From Lichenostomus cassidix (lineage: Eukaryota; Chordata; Aves; Passeriformes; Meliphagidae): 64,000 nt of DNA. Where the stretch lies: assembly GCA_008360975.2 (NCBI GenBank), contig CM039196.1:6924263-6988262 (forward strand), written 5' to 3'. A program made the translations under genes and the position numbers. Below, in pieces: positions 10,501-24,500 of this stretch (within the stretch, counting starts at the first letter, position 1; the number at the start of each line of letters is the position of its first letter). The notes below the pieces were generated by a model. It ran no database searches and was not told where the DNA came from. It saw only the letters and a program-made list of their open reading frames with translations.

Positions 10501-12730
10501 ATCTAGAAGGCAAACATATGGAGATTTATGCAGCAAAACAATTGGTGCAGAGTGCTCAATCTTCATGCGAGGTGCATTTCACAGATATGCTCAGGTTAAA
10601 CTGATTACCTGTTGGAGAACACTTGGTGCATTCCTCAAGCACAGCTGCCTGTTCTGGTCCATCTGAAACCAGCCTAGACCCTGTGACCTGCAGCTGCCCT
10701 GAAATGTGAGCCAAGGCACAGCAAAGGGGACTAGCAGGAAAACCATGTAAGGGCACTGCTTATCAAACCAGGGTGATAATGCAGACCCGTCTGTAATTGA
10801 AAGGACTGTTAATTCCTCTCTAAATGCCAGTCATTCCAGCAAGACATGAGAAACAGGAGATGGATAATGCATCTGACTAAGACCTGGCTTTATGTAGTTA
10901 TTATGAGTAGCTATTCACAGCAGAGCTGGTACAAGGAGAGAAAAAACCCTATCTTTCTCATTCATGTTTTTCTTGGAAGCGTACATTCCTTTAACAGAGA
11001 CAAAAGCCTCTATCATTGAATACTAATTATAATGTTGTACCACAAGAAGAGTCACTACTGGCTCAACATATTTTCCATTATGTTATTTAACATATCTTTA
11101 TCATCATCTGAAAAGTGATGTGGTTTTCTCCACTGAACAGAAGTGAGCAATGTGTTTCCCCAGTCTGGCAGGTTACTGACCAAGGCTGGCTCTGTGCCTG
11201 TCAGGTGAGCTATCCATGGAAAACACTTCCTGTGTCACCAGAGGGAAGTATGAATGCATTAGCAGACACTGTCATTCTCAGAGGCCTCAGAAAGAATAGG
11301 ATCACAAAACAGAACATCAAGTGTCCTCTGTTCTTCCCTTCCTTTCTCCATCTTCTGATCTGTTTTTAGCTTTCATTTGTTTTTCTCCATTTACCTTTCT
11401 AGTACAAAGACACAAAAATTTAAGATGTATCAGCACACAAATTGCTTTTTTTCTCATTCGCATTGTATTTGACTTATGGATTGTAATTTTAGGTTATCCT
11501 ACTTAATATTATAATATTAATTATTTCTCCCTCATCTGTGATCCTAAATTCAGTGCTTATGTCTTCGGTTTTAAAAGATATATGGCAAATTTGAGCATGT
11601 CAAGATGATTCTGTTTTTTTCATTCAGCTTCTAAGTTCTTGATACACGTTACAGAGATTATATATACATATATAAAATATATTCAACATTTCTTCACTCT
11701 GTTCACCTTAACCTACATTTCACAGCATCAGTCATACTGATGGGTTCTGTAATTCTCACAGTTCATGCCTCTCCAACTGATTGCAATACTGATTCTATTT
11801 TCACCAAGTCAAGACTATTTCCTAGATCCTCAGAAGCTATCAACAAGACTTCTCTGCAGAAAATGAATCAGATGAAGAACATCAGCAATGTTCTATTACA
11901 TCAATCTGAATGAAATAAAACTAACTCCTAGTAGCTAATATTCCATATATATATGGATACTTGCTAAGTCATAAATGTGCATTAAGTTCTACAGGCTAAA
12001 ACTGAAATGTAAGATGCTTTAATTATTGCCTTATTACTGCTTAGTATTTCGTAGATTCATTTCAAAATTACTAATTTCCTTATGATGTTATGAAAAGAGT
12101 GTTCCAAGTCTTATCAATATTTTATCCTAATATCTACTTCGGTGTATTTCATTAGTAACAAGTATCAGTTAAGCTTTGAACATCCTGAGGACCTCCAAAG
12201 GCCCAACTCATTCTCTGCTCTGTTCAGGAGTGTTTTATTAAGTTGTTAGGAGGGAGATGAGACAATTCCACCTCCAGTGCCATGTCCAGTGTGGCAGAAC
12301 ATTAAGGCAGTCTCTACTCAGTATAACAAGAGAATCTCAGGTCTGCCAAGGATCCAGACTTTTTCCACAGTGAACTTGGATTCCTGTCCTTCAGCAGCAT
12401 TTTGTGAGGCTCCACTTTTCCTTAAGGAAGCACTGATTTTGCTCTTTCCTACCTTTCAAATATTTTCCGATTTCTTACCAGGATAGGACAACCATGCAGT
12501 AGCAGAATATTAGAAAACACCCACAACACAACATAAAAACCCCAGAAAAAATAGAGCACTCTTAAAATGGAATTAAGTACCAGAAATGAACTTGCAGCTC
12601 CTTCATTGCTAATATAGCATGAAAGATTTTACTTCATTGTATCACACCAAGTTACAGGCAAATGAACAAAAACAGATGTGCAAAAATGCACAATCTACTA
12701 ATGTCAACAAAGACTGGTCACCAGATTGAC
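7600..12730. other. Intergenic DGCR8-TANGO2 region
   Basis: This is AT-rich sequence between the DGCR8 promoter and the far end of TANGO2, with no recognisable exon, RNA gene or transposon. The longest frame is 132 codons (8867-9265, plus strand) and resembles nothing I know. TANGO2 transcripts could reach further left than the limit used here. Confidence 0.6.
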
Positions 12731-12736
12731 TTTATT
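12731..12736 (-). terminator. Candidate distal TANGO2 poly(A) signal
   Basis: The minus strand has AATAAA followed within about 30 bases by a GT-rich stretch (GTCTTTGTTGACATT). Use of this site would give a 3' UTR of about 2.7 kb. A further AATAAA lies at 13257-13252. Which sites are used cannot be decided from sequence alone. Confidence 0.25.
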
Positions 12737-14703
12737 CTGATTCTAGTTTTGAACACACATGTAAACAACAATTGTGACACAATTTTAAGCAAAAAAAACA
12801 TAACTGAGTTTTTACAGACATTTTAAAATTTCTTCCACTACCATTCCAGTAAAAAAAATTCAGGAGACAAAAATCTCTTGCAAATTTATGACTTTGAAGA
12901 GATGATATGTATAAGCAAACTCAGTAAAATGCCATGCAATAGTTTCCTATATACACTTTCTTCCTTTATAGCCTTTAAAACTGATATTTAAAATTCCCTT
13001 TTATTATTAAAAATACCTTTATAAAAATAAAACTTTTTTTTTTTTTTGTTAATTTTACCTACAGTCTACTTTTTCCAGTGGATTCAATGCAACCCTGATT
13101 TGCACAGAGTAGTTTATGTACTTCACAAATACTTTATCACTTCTATGGACAAGCACCACTTGCTGATATGTGCACAGCAGTCCTGAGCCTGTTTCCACTG
13201 AAGCCAATGACAAAACTCTCATAAGCTTCCAAAGAAGTTTAAAAAGCTCACTTTATTAACTATTCTGACATTATAAAAAACAGTATCTGAGGCTTAGGCT
13301 CTTTCCTGTTTAATTGTCAGAAAAAGCAAATCCCAGATTTAGAATTTTGATTCAAGCACAGCAAAATACATTACTATAATCTATATTTACATCCAAGCTC
13401 TGACTCGCCTTTGCCTACATGTAAAAACTAAATAAAATTTCATTGTTACAGGACTTCTATAAACGCCAAAATTTATAAATGCTTTTAGCATGATACTGCA
13501 TGGAAGCATTTTGCTTGCCTTTAAGACAATGTTTTCAAAGAGAATGTCATGTTTAAATATCCACTATTTGTAAGTGGATATAAAGAAGTTTGCTATGCAA
13601 ACTCTCAGAGCAGGCTACTGAGGCAGGGCTTTGTTTCTGGGTATGCATGTGTCAAACTCAAATTTAAGACAGCTATAGCTACTTCTTTGCATCTAAAAAT
13701 AACAGTAACATTTTTATCCGTACAAATATATGGTTTAAGAAGCCATTAAAAAATAAAAAGGGCTGACTATTTCCTGCAGCTCAGAAGGACAGTCTGGAAG
13801 GCTTTGAGTTCCAACTCAACATGACTGTTGATTGTCTTACAATCAAGGTGGTCAAAGTCATTTATATAGAACCGAATCAACAACCTGTGACTAGTCATGC
13901 AAGCAGTCCTGGTATCTAAAAGCCATTTAAATATGCAAATATAAAGAAGAGATTTGACTAAATGTTACTTTAGCATCTCCTGACAATTACAAATCTGGGA
14001 ATGGCCATTCACAGTACTACACCTCAATGGAAAGTCTCATTTACTGCTGCCTCCATTACACACACACACATGAGTGCCCAAGATACACAAGCTTGAGTAC
14101 AGAAACACAGCTGCACATCTTCGAAAGAGTATCAAAAATCTTGCTACTTTGCAATAATTAATTAAAATTGGAGGCTTGTGGAAAGAATACTGTCAGCATA
14201 CCTGAAGGGAAAAAAAATAGTGGTGATCCACTACTAACCTAATATTCAGTATTCAAAAATAAGTCAAAACAGAACACCAACAGAAGCAAAAATAGCTTAG
14301 GGTTTTCAAATATCCTGGTATTAGCTAGAAACTTCTATTACCTACACTGCCACTGAATAATTGAAAAAAGCATGCATTTAAATAGCTTTTTAATTCACAG
14401 GTGTTAGAACATAGGAAGTACATCTTAATACCCAACTTTTTCAGCAATATAAGACTGCAACAGTGTCACCTTACAACACACAGCTATTTTTACTAAAATC
14501 TATGAGCAGTTATTCCAGGCTCTAACATATTATACCAATACAGAAATCCAAATTTTGTATGTAGAAAACAGCCAATACACCAAAGCTTCAGCTTCTCTTT
14601 GCAAACAGGTAGCTATTCCTTACCTGCTTGCTGGGGAAGAAAATAACAAAACAGATATTTCTAATTAGACTATCAGGAAACAGGATGTCACAGCACAAGT
14701 AGT

Positions 14704-14709
14704 TTTATT
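14704..14709 (-). terminator. Candidate TANGO2 poly(A) signal, about 0.7 kb after stop
   Basis: The minus-strand AATAAA is followed by a good GT-rich element (CTTGTGCTGTGACATCC). It lies about 700 nt after the TANGO2 stop codon, a plausible 3' UTR length. Confidence 0.35.
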
Positions 14710-15287
14710 CAGGTCAAAGATAAGCAAGTCTGCTCCCATGGTTCTTTCAGTAGAAGTGAATGGAGACTGAACTAAATTTCCTACCTTGATTCTCAGATCA
14801 AGTTTTAGAAATAAGATATATTGCTGTACTATCTATAGAAAAACAGATGTAAAGAATCCCCTCTGTTCTGCCCTCCTTAGGCAGAACATTGCACCATGGC
14901 ACTGAAAAGCTTAAATGAGACTAAAGCACTTAATACCACCAGGATAACATACATTCATTTAATGCACATTGGCATCAGCTGTACAATCGTAACAGTGTAT
15001 GCTGAAGGGAAAGCAAAAGTTGGTAAAACCTTCATACAGAACAATAAAAGCAGCAAATGCTTCCCACCATTAGAACTGAAAACAAATTTAAGTCTACTTA
15101 AAAAAATCTTTTAAAAAATCCACACCCACAAAAAAGCAATGACTTTGTCTTGGACAAAGACAGCCTTGCCCTGAATGCAGGGTGATGTTAAAATATTTCT
15201 GATTTTGAGTTGCTACTTAATGTAGAAACACCACCTTCATGTGCTTTTCTCCAAACCATTTGTGAGTGTGATAGGGTATGCTACCAG

Positions 15288-15293
15288 TTTATT
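15288..15293 (-). terminator. Candidate proximal TANGO2 poly(A) signal
   Basis: This is the first AATAAA on the minus strand after the stop codon, about 120 nt downstream. A weak GT-rich stretch (ATGGTTTGG) follows. It would give a very short 3' UTR. Confidence 0.3.
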
Positions 15294-15410
15294 TAAACTT
15301 TTGCTTTCCTTGCTATTTTTAGCTTGTGGAAGCTGGTACAAAACATTTACTAGAGCTTAATGGCTTGTTCTCTCATTGCTATTATTACAAACCATTCATG
15401 TGGAAAGTTG

Positions 15411-15531
15411 TTAACTGTGCAGTTTGAATTCATAGGTGCTTGTTTTCCACTGGTTGACATCAGCATTGATCATGTTGCGCTCGGTGAAAGTAACGTGGCC
15501 CTTGGAATCGATGAGAATCACTGTGTTCGTC
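15411..15531 (-). CDS. TANGO2: TANGO2 exon 9, C-terminus
   Basis: The acceptor is GTTGCAG. The exon encodes residues 237-276, from [20 protein letters not shown] to the end TYEFKLHS, with TAA at 15413-15411. Human TANGO2 ends TYEFTLQS. The upstream minus strand has an unusual A/G-rich stretch at 15618-15661, about 90 nt before the acceptor, outside the normal pyrimidine tract. Confidence 0.95.
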
Positions 15532-18500
15532 CTGCAACGGTGAAACAGGACAAGGTTAAGCCTGGGCTCCATTATAGAAACTTCCAGGGTGCCATCCCTC
15601 ATTCCCAAATGTTTTAACTCTTTTTCTTTTTTTTTTCTTTTTTTATTTCCTTTTCTTTTTCTGAGCACATCATCATCACACTAGCAGGGCAGAAATCATC
15701 CTGGCAAGTTCAAATGGGCATTTTCAGTCCCTTCTTCTGTCCCACCATGCTTTGATTCCCTGCTGCCCTTGCAGCAGCTGACACACAAATCTGCTCACTT
15801 CAGAGAGTATGATAAAAGCTTAAACATAGTGCAAAGTGCTCCATTCAGAAAGAACTAGCATAAAACTTAAGTTTTTCTTCACAGGCTACATGTACCCATA
15901 AGGATTATTTAGTACTTATCTATTTTTGCCTATCAGGTTTTTCTTACCTTGTTCCATAACCTGGGCAACGAACACATAAAGCTGCATACTTGTTCAATAT
16001 GGGACGGATATAGTCCTTCCCTTGGTCTTCAATTGCAGGGTCTGGTAATTGACTGAAAAAAGTAGCAAAGTAGTTAGAAAAAATAAGTTCTCCAATATTA
16101 ACACACTCAGCCCTCTTAAACTGGAAGGAGTTGCAGGACATGCCTGAGATCACAGTCACAACACAAAGTGATCACAAAATAATATGAAACAGGATATTTT
16201 AAGGAAGTTCAAAGCTAGTGCATATCCACATGTTCATATTTATTATGAAAAGATCATTTCATCTTGAAGTGTGATTTGGAAAGATTACAGGCTTAGTTTT
16301 AAATATTGCTTTTTGTAAGTAAATATTTCCCTTTTATAGTCAGATGGTTTCAGATGAGATCAAATGGAATTACTGAACATTAAGGGAAGATAATTTGACT
16401 ATATTGTATCTCATACCTATGTCTTTTTGCTAGCAAAAAGTATAACAATTTTTTTTAAAAATCACTTGATCTGATAGCAGATGAAAAAAGCAATTAAGAC
16501 AGCTTAGCAGACTTCCCAATTACTACTCATTGCTCAGATGTCTGAGTTCTAATGTAAACTTTTATTTTGAACCACTGAAAAATGCCACATTCTACGCTAC
16601 ATTTGGTAAATTTGATCTATATACCAGAAACAACTTTGCTTCAGCTCTAGTCACTTCCTACACAGGTAGAAGGTAAACATGAAAGTCATATTGTATTTCG
16701 AGTAAACTCCAGCTATCATGTTCTTACGGCTCTTGGTTATTCATCACTGTAAGAAGCTCCTTCACCAAGTCTTCTTTGGTCAGGTCTTGACTTCTATTGA
16801 CCACTTCTGTGAAGAGCTGCTTCCCATACTGAAGCTTCTTCCATGGTGTATCCAACAAAGAATTACTCAATCCATATATTCCTACACATACACATACAAA
16901 AACACCCCCCAGATTAATTGGAAAGTGCATTCTGGTGATTTCAGTTATCATTACAGATTTTAAAAATTTTAATAAGTGTAAGTGATTCCCCAGCTAACCT
17001 TTACCTGCAGGTGTGCCATGAACACACAAGCCCAATTGCTAAACAGAAGACTACAGCAGCCTCCGTCTTACACTGGGCTGTGCTTAAGCACTTCCCTGTG
17101 CCAATTCTCAGTGCTTGGTTTTAGTTGTACTCTAATCCCTATCTACAGCAGTTAGTCTTAACTTCTGGTTTGCTAAACCATGAAGAAGACAGAACAGAAT
17201 TATATAATTTCTGCAGTCTAGTCTTGCCCCATTTAGCTGTATTAATAATAATTTATCTGAGTCTCTGATTTTACTCTTGAAAAATACTGCAAAGCAACAC
17301 TAGATGACAAGAAGGACCTTTCTCTTTAGAGGCACCCTCTAACCACAATCCAGACAAGAGGGATTACCAAACATCCTGTCTTCCTAAAGGCAGCCATGTA
17401 CAGAGAAAAGAAATCTGTTGTCTAAGCATGGAGACCAGAACTACCTTTGGTACCATCTGCAGATACCTGGAATGGTGGGTACACTGACATGGATAGAAAC
17501 TTTAATGAACTGTTGATTCTTTACTGAAATTTATTAGCAAAAACTTAAATGAATTCAAGGACACTTAATTTTTTTTTTTAAGAATGCAAAGAAAAAGTCA
17601 GTGAAGACAACGCTTAAGTAGCTGAATTACTACAACAATACACAGCTTCATAAGAAAAAGTAATATTCAGACTTTTCTGAAGAAAACCTACCAGCATTTA
17701 GGAAAACAGGTTCTGGTTCTCCTTTGTTTCCATAGTAGCAAATTACATCTCCTTTGGTGGTACTGAAAAATATAAATACAAATTTCTCCTTGAAAAGCCA
17801 TCAGCTTCTATATTTGATTATGCTCTAATTTCATGCAATCTTCAAGCACAGTAAGATGCTTCTCCCACTGTTACTCCTATGATACCAGACATTGATGAGT
17901 TTTATTACCTCCTCCTCTCAAAACACTGTATTAGCTGCACCACTGTCAAGAAGTACCATTATAAATTTTAAACATAACTGCAATAGAATTCAGTAAAACC
18001 CCGTAACTTCTGCATGGAAGTAGTCAGGCTTAATGACAAAAATATGTACAGTTTTGTTTAACTGGAGATGAAGCTACTTGGGAGAAGGGGGCATGTGAAA
18101 ACAAGGACCTGTCCATCACAGAAAGTACCTTTTCCCCATCTTCTCTTTTGAATCCCTCCTGCATTCTAAGCCACTGACTGCTGTGGGCCATTTTAGATGG
18201 CAGAAGTGCAATTCAGACCCACTTCCAGCAGTGCTGCAGGGCATGGTTGGGTCTTTTGTACATTTTTGGGCTGTTTTCAGATAACTGTAGTCACTCTTTG
18301 AATCTCTAATTGTAGGCACTGACTGCAGTACTTGCTCTCTCCTGTGCTCAGAGTACAGGGAAGGTCTTGCACAAGGTTCAGAGACAGCTTCCAACATTGC
18401 AAACAACTCCTATTTCACAGAGATGGTATCAGCATATCCAAACAGCATAGACTCAAGTAGTCACACGGTATTGACAACACAAACACCAAACCAGCTGATA

Positions 18501-21500
18501 AGGAAAAAAAAAAAAAAAAAAGAAAGTCATCGATAATCTTTGTGTGCCCTGTGAGAAATGGATTGCCATTAGATGGCTCACTCTCAACATCCCTCAATCA
18601 GCTGACATGGAACAGTGATTCCTCAGATCACTTCCAGTTGGTGGGGTTTGGCTTTTTATTTAATTTGCCAGAATACAGAAATGAGATCTAATTCTGTACT
18701 TCCCCCTAGTGATTCACATGCTCACAGTTACCAACAAACACATTCTGACCATAGTTCAGCTTTTCATTTGTCTCCCAAGCTCCAGCTCCTTAGACAGCAA
18801 ATAAACTTTTTCAATTGAAAAAAACCAAACAAACACAAAGAAACAAAAAACTTGCAGTTAAGATTGAATTGGAGTAAGCAGCATAAAACATAATACAGGA
18901 GAGAAGCCATTTCCAGCTCCTCATTTTTTCCTAAGATAAAAAGGAGTATCTCTGCGCTGATGCAAATCAGAGTATATAGAATGCAATCTCATTAATGATG
19001 TACTGGAATTTAAATTGCTCTGCATAACTTAGCATCCGCTGCTCTTAATAATAACCTTAATAACAAGCAAAACAGTCGTGATTTAGCTGTTTATATTCTT
19101 CTTGAAAAGCCATTATGAAAGACATTCTACAGTGTCCTCTGCAAGACAGCCAAATGAAGAAGGAAATAGTAACTTATTAATTATAGAAGTCATAGGAGTC
19201 AAGAAGAAGAATACAAAAAAACTCCACATAAAACAAAACTGGAGCTGGCTTTCTCTGAGCACTACTCTTCCTCCTCTCAAACCCATGAGACCTTTCTGAT
19301 ATTGCACAGAAAGATGATCAAGATTTCAGCACAGGTAGAAGACAGCAATTACAGCAGGCATATTGTGTACTCTATTTTTGTTGTTAAATATAATGTAAGA
19401 AGCCCTCAGTTATTTAATTTACAATTTATCTACTGTTAAAAAAAATGTGTAATTTTCCTGAACTTTCCTTTAGTGGCTTAAAATACATTTATTTTCCTTA
19501 TCTTTGTTTTTCTTCTCATCCTTAAGATCCTTGTTTAAATTTCCCTTATGCTGATGTCAAGACTTACTGACCACTTGAACTCTGCACAGACAACTGCAAC
19601 CTTAGGTTTTTTCAGTTAAGGCATCAGCAATTACACAAACTATTTTGCATTTTTCATTGGTGCATTAACTGCTCTCTTTCCAAATACCTGCTGTAGATGG
19701 TCTATGAGGAAAAAAGATTAGAGCAATTGTTATCACCTGAGGTGTCACAAGACAGTGATAGATGGAAATGTGGACAAATGGCCCAAGCAAGCCCTGAAAA
19801 CAGCTGTAAGACAAGTCCTGTCATAGATGAGACTGCATGCTGAGTAAGTAGGCACTGCTGACTTCCTTTAGAATGGCTTTTTATGTGAAAGAATATAATC
19901 CTCCAGCATCTCTTCCGAGATTTTTGTCACTGACAAATTCAGTAACAAGAACCCCTAGAGTTTATCAAGAAGATGGGGAATACATACAAACTGCAAGGTC
20001 ACTAATTCAGGACATCTGTATGGTATTGTATCCACACTTCCCCAGATGGGTGTTTTCACTTTCCTCCACTGCGACGCTGCCACTGTCTTCTATCAAAAGA
20101 GGACTAAAGCCTCCCAAGAGACTTCTGAAATGGGGATACTTTCAAAATTTAGTTCACTGTGCCAGTCAGCTATGCTTTCTTTTATCATTTGGCTCTGCCT
20201 ATTCCCTTCCTACTGTTTACAGGTACTCAGTACTGAACATCAAAGCAGAAGCCAAGATGAAAAATCACTGTAAGCTTGATCACAGCAATAGCCTCAAAAC
20301 CCTGGCCCATACTCAAGGTTTTCTTCCCTCCCAGCCTTACAAGCATAGATACCAATTTTACTGGAGAAGTAATAAAGGCATAATTAAAGTGATGACAATA
20401 GGACCCAACAGACATATTTTTAAATCCCAGCCATACCTGACAGCAGAAAGAAACTAAAATTATGCTCTTAGATACATCATTCTGTCAAGAAATGTAAGCA
20501 ATAATAAATGTTCTAGGAAATATTCTAGGCAGCATAAATCTCAGTAGTAATAGAAGCTTCACAGCAACATGGAAGCCATACAGAGTTTGCCACAATCACT
20601 TCTTAATGCTGGTGAAACATAAGCAATGTCCTTCTGCACGCCTGCCCTGCTTCAACTTCAAGGTGGCTCCAAGTCATGTCCAACAAAAACGCAGAGTGAA
20701 AGAAAAAGAAAAAAGGCAGTGAGGCACTAAAGCTCCACAGAGTGTGGTTATCACCAAGAGATCACTCTCCTGGGCATTGAGCTCTACTCTGTTAACAGGG
20801 TGAATATTTTACAGACAAGGACACTGGATTGTTTTATGAATAATGTGTGCATGTATTTTTGTGCAAGGACAAAAGATGAAATTGGCAGCTTGAAATGCTT
20901 AACAGTAGTTTCAAATAAGTAGTATGGTTCACAGATTAATTTTCTTTTCTTCAATGTTCATGAGCTAATCAGAAAACTCTTTCTGTTCTGAAGCTAAAAA
21001 CAAACAAGCAAACACCAAACCACCAACTATAAAGCCCAAACATATCATCTACCAAAAAGAAATGGTGAAAAGAATTCTGCTGGATACTCACAGCATACTA
21101 AGTGTCTCTTAAAACACTACTCTGATTCTGTTGTCAATGTCTGAACATTTCTTTGGCAGTGTCCTAGTATTTTAGGCCAGGCAGAAGCTGACACCAGAGG
21201 AAAGAGATAAAAGTTTTTCAGAAGCATTTTTCTTTCTTTTGACATTGGCCTGTCTGTCCACTGGAAATGACTGAAGATCTATGCAGAAGTACCTCCTTTT
21301 CATGAGGGAGCCACAAGAAGCAAGGCAGGTGTACTCTGCAAATGTTGATACTGCATTTGGACAGTGCATGAGAAGAAATGTAAATGAGTTTACAGAGCAA
21401 TCCTGGTGACTTGACCATCCATGCTCTTTCCACACCAGCACTGTGATCCTATCTGACTATCCACTGCAAAGGCACCTAAATCCAATCTCTGGAGAGTAAT

Positions 21501-24500
21501 CAAATCCTTCCCACCCAGCCAGGTCATGGTACTCAACCAGAGCCTGCAGGTGATGGTAAAGTTTACTACATTTTCCCTGCAGGGATTGAAAACTGACTTT
21601 GACAGGTGAGAGCAGAAAAGCTCACCCAAAAGGCATTCCTCTGCAATCCCCTCCAGCTGACTTGTGTGAAAGGGACAATTTGTCTATCCGTCATGGAGAA
21701 AGTGATTCACTCCTGTTACACAAGGATCTTATTGCACGTAAACTATGTGGGTTCTAACTGACAACCTGTCAGAGACTCTAAACTTGCTGGATGGGTGACA
21801 GGGAGCTGCCAATTTGTCCTTCAGGGCAGTCGGTATTACACACTTGGCAGTAAGGAGCACAAGTGAGATGCTGCACAACAGCCCTGACACAAGTCAGAGA
21901 TACCCATGGAAGCCTAAATAAGTGTAGCAGTAGATTTGCTGGACAAAAACACAGGTTTCCTCAGGACAGAAATGATGTTCTGATCATCAACAAAAGCAGC
22001 TCACTGCCTAAAGGTATTATCACAAATGGAGGAAGAAGGAAAACTCCTTTGAATATTGAGCAGGTATTTCCTTAGAAACCAGTCCAGCCACTAATAACCT
22101 TGTTCCTCTCCAATCAGACCTATGGATAGTCAAAATCAGAGTGGCAACACCACCTCCCTTGAAGCCAATTTTGCAGCTGCACAAGATTCCAAATAGACAC
22201 TGTTTGCCACATGCTATAATTCAACATAAAAGTATGTTTAGCAAACTGGATAAATATTCATGACTCTCATACTCAGCAGGTACACCCAAGATGATAAACT
22301 GAAAAATCAGAAAAATAAAACTACTAAGTAATTTTCTTAAAACAAGAAATCAATAGTATTTAAATTGACATCAAGAGATGCCAGAGAGTAAATAGATTAT
22401 TACACTAAAAGTGTCAAAACCCATGCATGTTAAAAATAAGAGTCACACCAAGCTGTGGAAATAAACAATGAGATTTTACAACCTCTATAGTTGTTTCCGG
22501 CTCTCCTGCTCATATTACTGCACCTGTTATCTAGCACACTGGCATCATAATTATACAGAGAGAAGACAAAATTTTTCTGAAAGATGTTCCTGAAGATTCA
22601 AACATTGTGAATCTCTCTAGATATACTGCTTACAGTCAGCAGTATGGTGCTCAGGTACATCCCTCCCTATCAGTGCTTCATTTACACTTTCAGTCTGAGT
22701 TTCCTCTCCATTTCACACGATCTAGCAGAGCCAATCACTATTTGTTACACAATGGAACAACATGTTAAGAAGAGTCCTCAATCTTTGTTCTGAACAGTTA
22801 CATGGCCCAACAAAACAGCATCAACTACAGTAACATTTTCTATTTACCCAGAGAAGTAGCTTCCATTCATATACCACATTTCTCTTAGGAGTAATTCTAA
22901 TTTCCTAAAATGACAAGTTTACAAATCTTATTGAAATTGCTCTGCATCATTAGCTTGCCAAGAATTTCATTTCATCAGAGTATCCAAGGCTAAGGACATG
23001 TCAAAACAGAGAAGTTAATCAACACACACAGCTTTCAGAGTGATACTCAACAAGGAATTATGACCTGTAGCATCACGGAAAGACTATTCAATTGAGCATA
23101 CAACTCTCCATCAGCCCAGCATGGAGGAATAAACAAACAAAACCAACGCAGGAATGATTGCCTTACATAATATCAATCAAACCTACTTTAATATCATCAT
23201 ACTAGCAGCCATTATGACTATTCTATTTACCTAAATTTAAACAAAGAAACTCAAACTAACTGCTTGGTAGGTCACATCTTGAATATCATGTTTGCTTGAA
23301 AATGTGTAAGATTATTTCTTCTGTTGCCTTTTCAATTAAAGACAGCCTTCCAATCGATGCAATCTAGCCAGGCAGCAACATATATCAGAAAGCACAAAAA
23401 GTCAAATCCTCTGATCATGGTAAAATTAATTTAAGCAACTGAAAAATTTTGGGAAGTCTCTGGTGGGACAATGAACTTTGTAAAGTAGAGAGTAAAAAGA
23501 CTAAAAAGCATCAAACCCTCCAACTGCCTAGCCTGCTTCTGGATTGAATTTCTGGAAATATAACCTGTATGTTTATTTCTAAGCAGGCACACCAAGCAGA
23601 AATACACTCATGTTATCTTCACAGAACTGACTGGTAAGTCTGAACCACCAGCTGAAGGTGGTCTAATACAGAAAGTGAAAAACATAAACACAAGGCCAGT
23701 TAATGAGAGGGTGCTAGAAATTATTTCTACTGCAAACAGTAAACACTATGGCCTTCTGCCTAAAGTGTACTCCCAGAAGCATGCAGAAAAGCTGAGTGGG
23801 ACAAGCTCCTGCACCATCAGGTTGTCTAATAAGATTAATGTTTTGCACCAAGTGTGCCAAAGCAGTAGTGTGCTCCTGGCAGTTTAGATGTGCTCCCAGT
23901 CATGCAGTGTGCATCCAAGTGGGAACTGACACATGGCCTGGATATGGCTTAGCCCTGGATTTCCATTCTTCTCAATCAGGCAGAACGCAAAGGAAAATCA
24001 GCAGATGGACTTGTGCATACACACATACAGTGGAAAGGACTGTGCCAACCACAGTGATCACGATCAAGTATCCAACATCCTTGCTCAGCTAAAGAAACTT
24101 TAAGTTAACCTACGCTGTCTTGTGCTGATTTTTAATGTTTCAGGAAAGATTGATGACATAGCCACTCTGGCAGGAATAATAGCTTGAAAGCTTTCAGTTG
24201 TTCTAATCCTGCTGCAGCATGTCACCTTTCAGAGAAAAAAGGTGTCTGAGAAATGATGAGCCAAGGTTTTGTTTTCTCAAAACACAAGCCCCAGAGCCTT
24301 CAGGGTAAAGACTAGCTACAGCTTATCAGGGAGTCGCAAAAACTTTTGTGGGTAGCAATGCTCAGAATACAAGATAGCCCTCCAGTGTTTGAATGAAAAA
24401 AAATAACAAAGGAAAGGATCACTACAGAAAAATTAGGACCTTGCATGCCAATTAGCAAAAAACATGAGCTCTAACTTTAGTTTGTGACAGGCTTTTGTAT

